Positions 27,740-37,075 of a stretch of DNA of 64,000 nucleotides are shown here, piece after piece. Within the stretch, counting starts at the first letter, position 1. Every line of letters starts with the position of its first letter. This DNA comes from CAZGUX01 sp964529305 (GTDB lineage Bacteria; Acidobacteriota; Terriglobia; Bryobacterales; Bryobacteraceae). The notes beneath the pieces were generated by a model, which worked only from the letters and a program-made list of their open reading frames with translations, searched no databases and was not told the DNA's origin. The DNA lies in the NCBI GenBank assembly GCA_964529305.1, contig CAZGUX010000197.1, forward strand, positions 1 through 64,000. The letters are read 5' to 3'. The position numbers and the translations under genes were made by a program.

Positions 27740-30355
27740 TTACCGCTGCACCTGGAATCGGGATTGCGTCGCCGCCAGGTACAACGCGATCCGTGCCTTC
27801 AGGCGAGGATCGGTGGTTGTACCGATGGCCTTGAGAATGCTCGCCTTCATGTCTTCCTTCATCTGGCCGCGCAGGAATGCGTTGGCGATCGCTTCCAGCA
27901 GCAGGTCGGGCGACCCGCCCAGTCCCTCGAACTGCCTGGTCTGCACTTGCACGGTGCTGCCCAGGTAGTTGTTCACCGCGCGATGGACGAAGTTGATGCG
28001 GGCCAGCGAGGTGGAGGGGTTGAGTATCTGGAACTCGGGAGCGGTGATGCCTTGCACCCGATAGCCTGGGGAGAAGTAATTGAACACGCTGGGCGAGAAG
28101 AACAGCTTCTGGCCCATGGTTTCGGCGTAACCGGCAACGGAAGGCTCGTCCGTGATCACGGCGCCCATCGCCCGTAGCAAACTCGTGGCGAACAGGACCG
28201 GTTCCCGGAGATGTCCCGCCGTTGGACCCAGATCGGGACCCACGAGGCCGAGCGCCGGCGGCGTTCCGGCTTCCGCGTCCGTCAGGATCGCGCGAACCAC
28301 CGCCTTCAAGTCACCCCGGATTCCATTTCCGCCCGCGAACGCAGCGGCCACCCGGGCCACGTACTCCGGCGATGGATTGCCGGTGACCAGCCGCTGGATC
28401 AGGCGTGTGGCGACGAAGGGCGCAACGTTCGGATGCGCGGAGATGTTCGACAGCGCGGCGTCCAGATCCTCCTGCGCGGTCCGGCCCGGCGGCAGCGCCA
28501 GCCCGCCTAGCAGCGTCTTGGCTGCGTCGTCGTGATGGTCGTTGAAGGGCGCCATCTGCCCCTGGTAGTAACGGTCGTTCTTCCACTTCGACTGGAAGCC
28601 GGGCTTGGGCGGATACGTCCATCCGGTGAAGGCGCGCGCGAAGTGCTTCACGGTCTCCTCCGAGTAGGCCGGGATCGGCTGGCCGGCGGAGTCCGTCTTC
28701 CGCGTGCCATTCATGTTCAACTCGAAGAGGCCGATCGTAAACAGTTGAAGCACCTCGCGCCCGAAGTTTTCGTTCGGCAGGATATTGCGCTTCAGATCGG
28801 GCTTGTCGTTGTTCACCATATCGAGGTACTCGCCCATGGCCGGGCTGAGTGTGACCTCTCGCAGCAGGGTATGGAAGTTTCCGAATGCGTGCTGCAGCAT
28901 CAGGCGCTGAAAGGGGACCATCTGGTGGTAGCGAGGAAGTTCAACGCCGGACACGACAAAAATCTGGCTCAATGCGAAGGCCACGCGCTGTCGCAACTGG
29001 TCTTGACCACGAATCGCGTTGCGGAAGAAGTCGCGCTGCAACGAACTCAAACTTTCGTCCTCGTTGACCGGGTCGTCGTAGGTTGACATCGGGGCGGAGA
29101 ACTGTTCCTGCAGCCACGCCTCCCGGCCAACGCTCATGACCTTGGCCAAACTCTCCGGGTCCGGCCCCCAACTGGCCTGTTCCAGGAAGCGCGCCGCGGT
29201 GGACAGCGACATCACCGTCTTTGCCGGTCTGACGCGCACCGCGTAGGCTACCGACGAGGCGGCACCGGGGTCTGGATTCAAGACCTGAACCAGGGCAAAG
29301 CCCCCGACACTCGCGGGCATGGTGGTAGTCACGTTCAACTGCGCCGGCGATACCCACGTCGCCGTCACCGGACTTCCGTTCACCGTTACCTTCGCGAGCT
29401 TTGCGAAGCCGGAGCCATTGACCGAAAAGGTCGTCGGGCCAATCGCGATGCCCATGGTGGAAAGTCCCGCAATCACCGGAAGCGGATTCAGCAGCGTGAC
29501 TTCGGCTGTGTCCGACGCTTGAGAATCGACCACGCTCGTCGCCTTCAACGTCACCTTGGCCGGAGTGGGCAAAACCACCGGTGCTGCATAAATTCCTTGC
29601 GCGTCGACGGTTCCCAACACCGCGTTGCCGCCGTTCACGCCATTGACGCTCCACACCACGTTGCGATTTGAATTGTTGGCGACCGATGAGTAGAAGTCGT
29701 ACGTCGCCCCGCCCCGCAGGTTGCGGGTTTCGGGCGACACGGTCACGGTCACCGGCGTCATCACGGTGATTTCTTTCGCGTTGGAGGCCGCCGAGCCAGG
29801 CTCGGGATTCAGGATGTCGATCTTCACCTTCGTCCCAGCGGCGACCGAAACCGTTCCTGTGGTGGTCAACTCCGTTGGCGATACGAATTTCGTGGCCAGC
29901 GGCGCTCCGCCGAATCGCACCACGGCTCCGCTGACGAAGTTCTTGCCAATCACCTGAATGGAGAACGGCTTGCCTGTATTGAAGTCCGGAGGCGCCAGCG
30001 AACTCAGCGAAGGTAACGGGTTCTGCAGAGTCACCGTGGAGGTGTCGGACTTGGCCGGATCGGCCTGGCTGACCGCTCTAATGGTGACGACGTTTGGCGC
30101 TGGAACCTTCGCCGGCGGAGTGTACACTCCGGCGGCCGTGATCGTGCCAAGAGTTGCGTTGCCCCCGGCGGTCGTGTTGACAAACCAGGTCACGGTTTTG
30201 TTCGTAGTGTTGCTGACCGACACGCTGAACGTCTTGGTCGAACCGAGGCGGATGGTGGCGGTCTCCGGGTAGACGTTCACCGTTACGACCGCCGGGGTCG
30301 CGCCGGACGCGGCGGTCAGGTACAGCATCAGGGCAGCGAGAAATCGCAAAGGCAT
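27740..30355 (-). CDS. DUF1800 protein with N-terminal Ig/TIG-like repeats
   Basis: The ATG at 30355 (871 aa) is chosen for its AGGAGG site (about 8 nt upstream) and signal peptide MPLRFLAALMLYLTAASGA. Alternating Big2-like (SVSNTTNKTVTWFVNTTAGG and the parallel NRNVVWSVNGVNGG) and TIG-like (LAPPDFNTGKPFSIQVIGKN) blocks fill about 20-385. DUF1800 then runs from about 400 to the end, with FLEQASWGPDPESLAKVM, NFGREVLQLFTIGLFELN, YSEETVKHFARAFTGWTY and NPSTSLARINFVH. DUF1800 function is unknown. Co-occurrence with DUF1501 suggests an exported two-protein system. Confidence 0.88.
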   Translation of the reverse strand: MPLRFLAALMLYLTAASGATPAVVTVNVYPETATIRLGSTKTFSVSVSNTTNKTVTWFVNTTAGGNATLGTITAAGVYTPPAKVPAPNVVTIRAVSQADPAKSDTSTVTLQNPLPSLSSLAPPDFNTGKPFSIQVIGKNFVSGAVVRFGGAPLATKFVSPTELTTTGTVSVAAGTKVKIDILNPEPGSAASNAKEITVMTPVTVTVSPETRNLRGGATYDFYSSVANNSNRNVVWSVNGVNGGNAVLGTVDAQGIYAAPVVLPTPAKVTLKATSVVDSQASDTAEVTLLNPLPVIAGLSTMGIAIGPTTFSVNGSGFAKLAKVTVNGSPVTATWVSPAQLNVTTTMPASVGGFALVQVLNPDPGAASSVAYAVRVRPAKTVMSLSTAARFLEQASWGPDPESLAKVMSVGREAWLQEQFSAPMSTYDDPVNEDESLSSLQRDFFRNAIRGQDQLRQRVAFALSQIFVVSGVELPRYHQMVPFQRLMLQHAFGNFHTLLREVTLSPAMGEYLDMVNNDKPDLKRNILPNENFGREVLQLFTIGLFELNMNGTRKTDSAGQPIPAYSEETVKHFARAFTGWTYPPKPGFQSKWKNDRYYQGQMAPFNDHHDDAAKTLLGGLALPPGRTAQEDLDAALSNISAHPNVAPFVATRLIQRLVTGNPSPEYVARVAAAFAGGNGIRGDLKAVVRAILTDAEAGTPPALGLVGPDLGPTAGHLREPVLFATSLLRAMGAVITDEPSVAGYAETMGQKLFFSPSVFNYFSPGYRVQGITAPEFQILNPSTSLARINFVHRAVNNYLGSTVQVQTRQFEGLGGSPDLLLEAIANAFLRGQMKEDMKASILKAIGTTTDPRLKARIALYLAATQSRFQVQR

Positions 30356-30426
30356 ATAAGGTATCCTCCTGCAGCGGCGGCGGGCACCCCGCCCTGCCGG
30401 CACTGCGTTTGTCAGGTATTGACAGG

Positions 30427-30456
30427 ATTGTAGTACCTATAGGACTAGTCTGTCAG
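30427..30456 (-). promoter_or_regulatory. Putative sigma-70 promoter for the DUF1800-DUF1501 operon
   Basis: On the minus strand CTGACA (30456-30451), 18-bp spacer, TACAAT (30432-30427). The expected start lies about 65 nt before the DUF1800 ATG. The surrounding 177-bp gap is AT-richer than its neighbours and holds nothing else recognised. Confidence 0.45.
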
Positions 30457-30580
30457 CGCGGGTTTTTACTCGATTTCGGCCCTGGTCGATCACCTAGTCT
30501 CAGGGGTATGCCAGCCTCTGGAGAAATAGGTGTCCTGCCGAGAATCATCCTCGGAGTGAAAGCGTAATGATTTCTGTGGA

Positions 30581-31888
30581 TTAACCCAACAGTTCGCGCA
30601 CCGGCTCGCCGGTCCGGTCGTCGAGTGAGTTGGCGATCTTGATCGGCCGTCCAATCGGGCTCATGATCTCCCGCTTCCAGTCGACGCCGAGGGACTTGTA
30701 GATCGTGGCGTAGAGGTCGCCCATTGAGACCACGCGGTCGGTGACGTTTGCGCCGCGTTCATCGCTGGCCCCGATCACCTGGCCGGTCTTGATGCCGCCC
30801 CCAGTCACCGCCAATGACCAGCAATTCGGCCAGTGGTCGCGCCCCAGGCGAGGATTGATCAGCGGCGTCCGGCCGAACTCACCCATTGCCACGACGAGGG
30901 TTGTGGCCAGCAGGCCGCGTTCTTCGAGGTCATCCACCAGCGCGGTGAGAGTACGGTCGAGCGTCGGGCAGAGGCGGTCGCGGTGACTCTTGTCGTTGTC
31001 GCTGTGTGTATCCCACGAAGTCCCGTGATACCCGGCGGCCGTGACAAAACGGCTACCGGCCTCCACCAGGCGCCGGGCCAGAAGCGCCGATTGGCCGATG
31101 GAATCCTTGCCGTAGCGCTCCTTCAGTTTCTCCGGTTCCTTGGACAGGTCGAACGCGTCCCGCACCGCCGGCGTGAGAATCATCTTCCACGCCTGCGCCG
31201 AGAACGCATCCATGTCCGTGTGTTCCACGGTCTCGTTCAAGCTCCGGTACCGCTGGTCGATCACCTTCAGAAACGCCGAACGGCTGTCGACGGCTTGCTG
31301 TGAGACGCTCTTGGGGAGGCTGAGGTCGGTAACCTGAAAGTCCGGCTTGGCGGGATCCGGAATGCACATCGGGTCGTAATCGCCGCCGAGGAAGGCGGCG
31401 CGGAAATAGTCTTCATACTGCCGGCCGCGTTCCCACTTGGGCACCAGCACGTGAGCCGGAACCGCGTTCCGAGGTCCCATCTCCTTTGTAATGATGGCGC
31501 CGAGGCTCGGAAACTGCATCGCCGGATTGATTTCGTGGCCGGTGACGACATAGTGCGTGGCCTGCGGATGGTCGTTGCCTCGGGTATGCATCGACCGCAC
31601 GATGGCGAACTTGTCCATCTTTTTCGCCATCCGCGGCAGGAGTTCGGAAATCTGAATCCCAGGGACATTGGTCGAGATCGGCCTGAAGTTGCTGTTGGAC
31701 TTGGGATCCCAGGTGTCGATGTGGCTCGGCCCGCCTTCCAGCCAGAACAGGATCACGGCGTTTGCCTTGGCGGCCGAAGGAGCCTTGGCCGCTGCGGCGG
31801 CCCGCAGGTAGTCGCTCAAGGTCAACCCGAGAAAGCCGAGGCTTCCGGCGTTCAGGAAATCCCGTCGCGGCATGTGTGGTCTCGGCAT
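30581..31888 (-). CDS. DUF1501 family Tat-exported sulfatase-like protein (PPC-type cluster 4)
   Basis: The start MPRPHMPRRDFLNAGSLGFL at 31888 (435 aa) has a GAGGAGG site and gives a Tat signal; the longer open frame to 32086 is shadow. LEGGPSHIDTWDPKS, LLARRLVEAGSRFVTAAG, GEFGRTPLINPRLGRDHWPNCWS and GGGIKTGQVIGASDERG are the DUF1501 motifs. GRDHWP-x-x-WS is shared with the 784-2082 protein, and both are the last gene of a PPC > DUF1549/1553 > DUF1501 operon. A 65-nt gap with tandem hairpins separates it from the upstream gene. Confidence 0.9.
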   Translation of the reverse strand: MPRPHMPRRDFLNAGSLGFLGLTLSDYLRAAAAAKAPSAAKANAVILFWLEGGPSHIDTWDPKSNSNFRPISTNVPGIQISELLPRMAKKMDKFAIVRSMHTRGNDHPQATHYVVTGHEINPAMQFPSLGAIITKEMGPRNAVPAHVLVPKWERGRQYEDYFRAAFLGGDYDPMCIPDPAKPDFQVTDLSLPKSVSQQAVDSRSAFLKVIDQRYRSLNETVEHTDMDAFSAQAWKMILTPAVRDAFDLSKEPEKLKERYGKDSIGQSALLARRLVEAGSRFVTAAGYHGTSWDTHSDNDKSHRDRLCPTLDRTLTALVDDLEERGLLATTLVVAMGEFGRTPLINPRLGRDHWPNCWSLAVTGGGIKTGQVIGASDERGANVTDRVVSMGDLYATIYKSLGVDWKREIMSPIGRPIKIANSLDDRTGEPVRELLG

Positions 31889-31915
31889 CGATGATCCTCC
31901 TCTTCCCCCCGTGGC

Positions 31916-31949
31916 GCACGCTTCAGCGTGCACGGGAACTTTAGTTCCC
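31916..31949. repeat. Tandem-hairpin element, copy A
   Basis: GCACGC-TTCA-GCGTGC (31916-31931) is followed by GGGAAC-TTTA-GTTCCC (31934-31949). A second copy at 59283-59316 has different stem bases but the same two loops (read on the opposite strand), so the stems covary. Here it lies between the DUF1549/1553 stop and the DUF1501 ribosome binding site. Confidence 0.6.
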
Positions 31950-31953
31950 TCGG

Positions 31954-34443
31954 TCAGTGGTTCTCCGCGAACTCCCGGGAACTCACCAACGCCCAGATAA
32001 ACTCCCGCAGCCCCGCTTCCCGGTCGCCCCGGTTCGCCAGCAACTGCGTCAACGCTTCCTTCTCCTCGCGCTCCGGCACCCGGCACAACGCCGCGACGAA
32101 GAACTCTTCAAAGATTCTCTCATCACTTGCGCCCTCGTCCAACAAGCCTTTCAGCCGGCTGTCCTTGGTGCTCAGCCGGTCGACATACGTGGCACCCGCG
32201 AGCATGTGCAGCGCCTGGGCCAGATTCGGCTTGCCCGAGCGCTCCGGAACCGCGCCCCGGTTCGGCCGCCCGTACAACTCCAGGAACCGGGAGAAATACA
32301 TGTCCGGGTCGTGCAGTTGGATCGCCCGGGTTCCCGCCGGCGCCTGGCCGACCGTCGATCCCTCGGTCACTGCGGTCGCGAACTTTTCCGCAACGCCCGT
32401 CGTATCCGACACGGCATCCAGCAGGACTTCGGCATCCAGGGCGCGCGGCATCGAACGCGAATAGTTCACCCGATCCTCGCGGTTGGTGTCATTCGGCTTG
32501 CCCGTCAACTGATACGTTCGGGACATCACGATTCGCTTCATCAGGTGGCGCAGGTCGTAGCCGTGATCGCGGAAGTCCTGGCCCAGGGCTGCCAGCAGCT
32601 CGGGATGTGTTGGCGGATTCGTGGAACGGAAATCGTCCACCGGATCGACGATGCCGCGCGCGAAGAAGTGTCCCCAGATGCGATTCACAGCCGCTTCGGC
32701 GAAATACGGCTGCGACGTCATCCAGCGGGCCAGCACTTTCCGGGGATTGCCGTCCGCGGGAACTTGCGCCTTAGACCCGTCGAGCAGCGCGGGCCGGACC
32801 GTTGCCTTGGTCCGGGGGTGCAACAACTCCACTTTCCCATCGACGTCCTTCGAACTCAAGTCCATGTTCACGGGGTGATCGAAGACCACCGGTCCCATCT
32901 TGAACAGCCGCGAGAAAAACGCCGCCATACCCCAGAACTGATCCTGGCTCCATGTTTCATAGGGATGGTTGTGGCACTGCGCGCAGTCCAGGCGGCGGCC
33001 AAAGAAGACCCGCACCTCTTCGGCCATCACATCCGCCGGCGCCCCGATCTGGTTGTACGGGATAAAGTGCCGCGACGGTCCGCTGTACCCCTGCGCGGAA
33101 AGCCGCTCCCGCGCGATCGCGTCGTACGGGCGATTGGTTTCGATCTGCTCCCGGATCCACTCCCAATACCGGTCGCTGAACTTCGGCGTCAGGCCGTTGG
33201 CAAAGATGGCCACGCGAAAGATGTCGGAGAAGCGGAACGTCCAGTAGTCGACAAACTCCGGCGAGCCGATCAACGCGTCGACGAGTTTCTCGCGCTTCCT
33301 GGGATCTTTGCTCGAGAGAAACTCGCGCGTGCGGGCCGGAGGCGGCAGCGTCCCGGTCAGGTCCAGGCAGACCCGCCGCAGGAACTCGCCGTCGCCGGCG
33401 ACATCGGAGGGCACAATGTGGAATCGCTCGAGCTTGCGGAACACGTGCTCGTCGATCAGGTTCCAACGCGCAATCTGGGGATAATTCGCGACCGGCGGCC
33501 CGATGACGCCGACGCCCGCGCTGGCGAACTGTCCCGCCGCGCGAATCAGGATCGCGGTCTCGCCCAACCGCTTCCCGCTCACGACGCCGTCGCCTCCAAC
33601 CGCGGCCACCTCGCCGTCATTGGTCGAATAGACCACCTGGTGCGTGAGGTCCTCGCGGTGACCGTCCAGGAAATGCCCGGTCACCAGCAGGCGATGCGTG
33701 CCATTCACCGGCAGGGTGGCCATCGGCGGGAACACCTCCAGGCGAGTCAACTTCGGCGTGGCGGCATCGTCGCCGTACGGCGCGCCTCGCTCCACCCAAG
33801 AGCGGAGGAGCCGGTAATCCTCGGACTCTTTGGGAATGCGGCGCCCGCCTCCGTGCGGCACGGCGCCGGCGGCCTTCGCCAGCAGCAGGCTCTCCTCGGG
33901 CTTGGCTTGGTTGATCCGGGGAACCCGCTCCCCTTTGACTTCATTGGTCAGAACCTGATAGGTCCCGCCCTTGGTGATCCACTCGTAATCGTCTTTGGGA
34001 TAGAGGGCGTTGGCCGAGAGTTTCAGGCCGCCTCGGCCCTTCACCCCGCCGTGGCAGGCCGCGGAGTTGCATCCGCGCTTGGTCAGGATCGAGACGACGT
34101 CATATGCGAAGCTTACGGGCCGGGCCGCGGCCGAGCCTTCGATCCGGACCGCCGATTGAGCCTTCGCCGTCCCGAGCACCGCGGTCACCGAGAGCGGCCC
34201 ATCGAACGCCACGGCGATTCGCGCCGGTCCGATCAGGCGGGCCCGAGCCGGAGGAGCGACTTGCCATTCGGCCTCCGCGGTCACGTCCTTCTCCGTGCCG
34301 CCCTCGAACGAAGCGATCGCCACGAACTGCTGGGTCGCTCCAGCCCCGGTGAGCGTGACGCTCGACGGCACGACCTTTACCGAAACCAGCTTCGGCTCCG
34401 CCCACGCGATCGACAGCGATGCCAACACAATCAGGCGTCTCAT
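31954..34443 (-). CDS. DUF1549/DUF1553 surface protein with Big2-like repeats and CX4CH heme motif (cluster 4)
   Basis: This 829-aa protein has signal peptide MRRLIVLASLSIAWA, a Big2-like domain (about 18-102), GCNSAACHGG (C125, C130, H131), a second Big2-like domain (about 230-312), DUF1549 (about 328-535, with CAQCHNHPYETW, C487/C490/H491) and DUF1553 (about 575-810, with AAVNRIWGHFFARGIVDP and TNPPTHPELLA). Architecture and the position of the CX4CH motif match the 2090-4510 protein almost residue for residue. Its ATG overlaps the stop of the PPC gene (ATGA). It is probably an exported di-heme-like partner of the DUF1501 protein. Confidence 0.88.
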   Translation of the reverse strand: MRRLIVLASLSIAWAEPKLVSVKVVPSSVTLTGAGATQQFVAIASFEGGTEKDVTAEAEWQVAPPARARLIGPARIAVAFDGPLSVTAVLGTAKAQSAVRIEGSAAARPVSFAYDVVSILTKRGCNSAACHGGVKGRGGLKLSANALYPKDDYEWITKGGTYQVLTNEVKGERVPRINQAKPEESLLLAKAAGAVPHGGGRRIPKESEDYRLLRSWVERGAPYGDDAATPKLTRLEVFPPMATLPVNGTHRLLVTGHFLDGHREDLTHQVVYSTNDGEVAAVGGDGVVSGKRLGETAILIRAAGQFASAGVGVIGPPVANYPQIARWNLIDEHVFRKLERFHIVPSDVAGDGEFLRRVCLDLTGTLPPPARTREFLSSKDPRKREKLVDALIGSPEFVDYWTFRFSDIFRVAIFANGLTPKFSDRYWEWIREQIETNRPYDAIARERLSAQGYSGPSRHFIPYNQIGAPADVMAEEVRVFFGRRLDCAQCHNHPYETWSQDQFWGMAAFFSRLFKMGPVVFDHPVNMDLSSKDVDGKVELLHPRTKATVRPALLDGSKAQVPADGNPRKVLARWMTSQPYFAEAAVNRIWGHFFARGIVDPVDDFRSTNPPTHPELLAALGQDFRDHGYDLRHLMKRIVMSRTYQLTGKPNDTNREDRVNYSRSMPRALDAEVLLDAVSDTTGVAEKFATAVTEGSTVGQAPAGTRAIQLHDPDMYFSRFLELYGRPNRGAVPERSGKPNLAQALHMLAGATYVDRLSTKDSRLKGLLDEGASDERIFEEFFVAALCRVPEREEKEALTQLLANRGDREAGLREFIWALVSSREFAENH

Positions 34444-36182
34444 GGTTTGCTCACGACCATCACGGGAATCTCCTTTCGCGCCACCACCGCTCCCGGTTTT
34501 CCGTCCACCACCGGCCGGACCACCAGGCGGGCCACTTGCGGCTGTCGCATCGGCGCCGCATCGGGGGCGGCGGCAAACACCACCACCGAGCGTTCCGTGC
34601 GCGGCGTATATCTCTCCCGCTTGCCGGGATGCGCCGGTGGATCCTTGTCCGGTTCGTAGTCCGCGCCCGCCGCCGCCTGCACCCCCGGCGGCAGCGATTC
34701 GGCCATCACCACCACGGCGCCGCGGTAGTTCTCCTCCCGGTCGAACATCACCCGCACCGCTCGCGCGTCACCAGGCGTCAGGTTGATCCGATCCTCTTCG
34801 ACCTTGACGTCCCCGAGGTGGGGGACCTGCGGGCGGATCATGACGCGATAGCGGAATCCCGGCGCGGCCAGGTCGGACGTGGTCTCGCGAACCTCCACCG
34901 TGTAGTCGCCGAGATTGCGGAGCGGGATGACGGTCTTGGCTTCGATCGACTTATACATGGCGCCCGAACAGGCGCCCCGGCCGGCCATAATATTGGTCGC
35001 GACTTCCTCGCCCGCCGCATTCAGCAGCCGCACGATCGGATTGAACAACGGGGGCGCGGTTTCCGGGGTCTCCACTTCGAGAGCGATGTCTTGGGGGCTC
35101 TCGATGTGGAAGCGGGCGCGGTGCGTCTCGCCCGGCGCCAGCAGAGCGCCCTCCACGGTCGCCGGCAGCTTGACGGTCGGTCCCTCGGATGACCCGCGGT
35201 ATGTCTCGGCTGCTTTCTGCACCTGCGCCGCTCCGCCGCGTTCGGCCAGTTCGTTCGGCCGGTGGGCGGACAGGCGCCGTTCGAAAGTGCGTTCCTCCCA
35301 CGCGCCCGTTTTCGGCGCGGGCTCGGGCGGAACGGATCCTGCCCGAATCTTGAGCTGATAGCTGTAATCCGGCCCGCCTTGGCCAGAGAACCCTTCGACG
35401 CGCAGGAAATAGCGCCCGCCCGTCTGGAAGGTATGGACGAGGTGGGCGTTGGTCAGGTCGCCGATGACCCACAGGGGTTCGTCGTTGAACGCGATGCGCT
35501 TGACGCGCTTCGAATCGAACCAGCTTCCGAGAGGCTGATAGATGCTGAGAGCCGGATCGAAGCCGTTGGCGTTCCCGCCGGGCCCGCCCAGCGACGGCAG
35601 CCCCGAGATCGCCTCGAAGGTCAACGTCTGTCCGGCTTGCGCGTCGAACGCATAGTAGTCGACCTCGCCTCGCTGGCCCAGACGCCCGGTGACCAGCGCC
35701 GGGACCTGCTGAATGCCGGTCGCCGTCTCCGGACTCTCATGAGCTCCTTCCGGCTCGGCGGCCACCGCCTGATCGGAAACATAAACCGGCAGCGCGTTGG
35801 AGAGCCCTCGCGGGGTAACCATGCGGAACAGATGCCAGCCGGGCTTGGCGTCCGCGGCGATCCGGATGCGCACGCGGACCAGGTCGATAGGAACCTTGCT
35901 CTTCGCGTTGGCGGCGGCAGGCTCGGTGTCACTTCCCTCGATTTCGAGGGTGAATGCCGGGTGCCCTGTGAACACTCCGGTCGCGGTGGCCAGTCCGGTG
36001 CCTCGCAGAACGGCGGGGACCACGGTACCCCGCTGTCCGGTGAAGGGGTGCAACGAGGAGAGTTTTGGTTCCGGAGGGGGTTCCGGCAGTTTGACGGCGG
36101 CGAGGCACACGGAGGCTGTGATCCAGATACACAACGACCTTCCGCGCCCCCGGCGTCCCATGGGTATCTCAGATCGTATCAT
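34440..36182 (-). CDS. Secreted PPC-domain protein heading the second PPC-type cluster
   Basis: The start MIRSEIPMGRRGRGR at 36182 (580 aa) leads into a signal peptide (SLCIWITASVCLAAV); an ATG at 36161 is also possible. The open frame to 36389 crosses a dispersed repeat at 36361-36378 and is rejected upstream. A TIG-like segment (LSSLHPFTGQRGTVVPAVLRG) is followed by a PPC module (ESPETATGIQQVPALVTGRL, then DVDYYAFDAQAGQ-like EVDYYAFDAQAGQTLTFE) and beta-rich repeats. No catalytic motif is visible. The stop overlaps the downstream ATG. It is the counterpart of 4514-6649. Confidence 0.82.
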   Translation of the reverse strand: MIRSEIPMGRRGRGRSLCIWITASVCLAAVKLPEPPPEPKLSSLHPFTGQRGTVVPAVLRGTGLATATGVFTGHPAFTLEIEGSDTEPAAANAKSKVPIDLVRVRIRIAADAKPGWHLFRMVTPRGLSNALPVYVSDQAVAAEPEGAHESPETATGIQQVPALVTGRLGQRGEVDYYAFDAQAGQTLTFEAISGLPSLGGPGGNANGFDPALSIYQPLGSWFDSKRVKRIAFNDEPLWVIGDLTNAHLVHTFQTGGRYFLRVEGFSGQGGPDYSYQLKIRAGSVPPEPAPKTGAWEERTFERRLSAHRPNELAERGGAAQVQKAAETYRGSSEGPTVKLPATVEGALLAPGETHRARFHIESPQDIALEVETPETAPPLFNPIVRLLNAAGEEVATNIMAGRGACSGAMYKSIEAKTVIPLRNLGDYTVEVRETTSDLAAPGFRYRVMIRPQVPHLGDVKVEEDRINLTPGDARAVRVMFDREENYRGAVVVMAESLPPGVQAAAGADYEPDKDPPAHPGKRERYTPRTERSVVVFAAAPDAAPMRQPQVARLVVRPVVDGKPGAVVARKEIPVMVVSKP

Positions 36183-36360
36183 TCCAGCGCCTCTCCAGGC
36201 GCGCCACTCTCGGCCTCTTCTGGTGAGACCTTTGAAGTGCGGGATCTCGCCTCCAGACTTTCTCGCTGGATCGTCCGAAGGCCCGGGCGGTTCAGCGTTG
36301 TCAAGGGATTCCCCATGGGGCCTGCGGCCCACCAAAACAAATTGAAGAACGCCTCGCAGC

Positions 36361-36378
36361 CCCGACCGTAAGAGGGCT
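36361..36378. repeat. 18-bp dispersed motif CCCGACCGYAAGRGGGCT, copy 2
   Basis: CCCGACCGTAAGAGGGCT; see the copy at 26284-26301. It lies in the gap upstream of the PPC gene and argues against the longer reading frame there. Confidence 0.45.
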
Positions 36379-36470
36379 AGCGCTCGCACTCAATTTTCCG
36401 CACGTGTTCCCAGGAAGGGATCGCCAGGTTGTTCACGGGCATGTTCGCCTTCGGTAACTGGCTCTCGAAA

Positions 36471-36713
36471 CTAGGATGAAGCGGACCCGTTCTTGCCATT
36501 CTTCTTGGAGTAATAATAGGCAACCGCGGCAAATGGCAGCGACTCCACGGCATTTCTCAACACAATTGTCAGAGGGGCCCCAACTAGCGGACTGGATCGC
36601 CAATTCCAAAGGAGTTCTGGCGCCAGACCGATGAGCGTGAACAGCGCCCATATCCCCACAAACGTACCGTTGCCAAGGATATCGGCAATTTTCCCGACAA
36701 AACGGCGGATCAT
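36471..36713 (-). CDS. Small membrane protein, unknown
   Basis: This 80-aa reading frame has two hydrophobic segments, GTFVGIWALFTLIGLAP (about 16-32) and a second weaker one around APLTIVLRNAV...SLPFAAVAYYYS (about 45-68), with a basic C-terminus (KKNGKNG). The layout faintly recalls small low-affinity iron-permease-like proteins, but this is not secure. No strong ribosome binding site is seen; a TATAAC on the coding strand at 36777-36772 could be a -10. Gene reality is moderately supported by membrane-protein composition. Confidence 0.45.
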   Translation of the reverse strand: MIRRFVGKIADILGNGTFVGIWALFTLIGLAPELLWNWRSSPLVGAPLTIVLRNAVESLPFAAVAYYYSKKNGKNGSASS

Positions 36714-37075
36714 GGCGATGGCTGTGCCGGAGAGCTTGTGTGCAGCGGAGGCGGCCCGTTACCCCCTCTCGTTATAGTAGGAAACCCAGGAAGCCCGCGG
36801 GAAGTCCATCGAAACCCACGACACCAACGTTCGCAGCCACTATCTCCCTGCCGAGGTCGCCTGGGAAATGGTTGGCGCCGGCCCAGGAAGAAAGAACTCG
36901 TGTATAGCCCCGGTGTCTCCTCGCACATAGCGATAAAAAAGCGCTTAAGGTGTTTTCCCGCAACCTGACAGGGAAAAAACCCGTGGCGCGTAAGAGACTG
37001 GACCCCAAAAGGTGGTACTGCATTCACTTCCCCTTCGCCGGAAGCCACCTCAAGATTGTATTTAGGGATTATCCG
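36714..37075. other. 362-bp stretch with no recognised gene
   Basis: It lies between the small membrane protein and the zinc-ribbon ORF. Open frames on both strands (up to 76-83 codons) have no family-like sequence. A TATAAC -10-like hexamer faces the membrane protein. Base composition is more AT-rich from 36925 to 37075. Confidence 0.5.

Noticed and set aside
27740..30355. Tandem DNA repeat encoding the Ig/TIG blocks of the DUF1800 protein
   Set aside because: The similarity is at protein level only; the nucleotide copies are diverged, so it is domain repetition and not a repeat array.
31888..32086. Extended N-terminus of the cluster-4 DUF1501 gene (start at 32086)
   Set aside because: The extension runs back into the DUF1549/1553 gene and lacks signal features; ATG 31888 has a strong ribosome binding site and a Tat signal.
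31957..34659. 900-codon plus-strand open frame
   Set aside because: It is antisense to the second DUF1549/1553 gene and the PPC gene end; composition is typical of a shadow frame.
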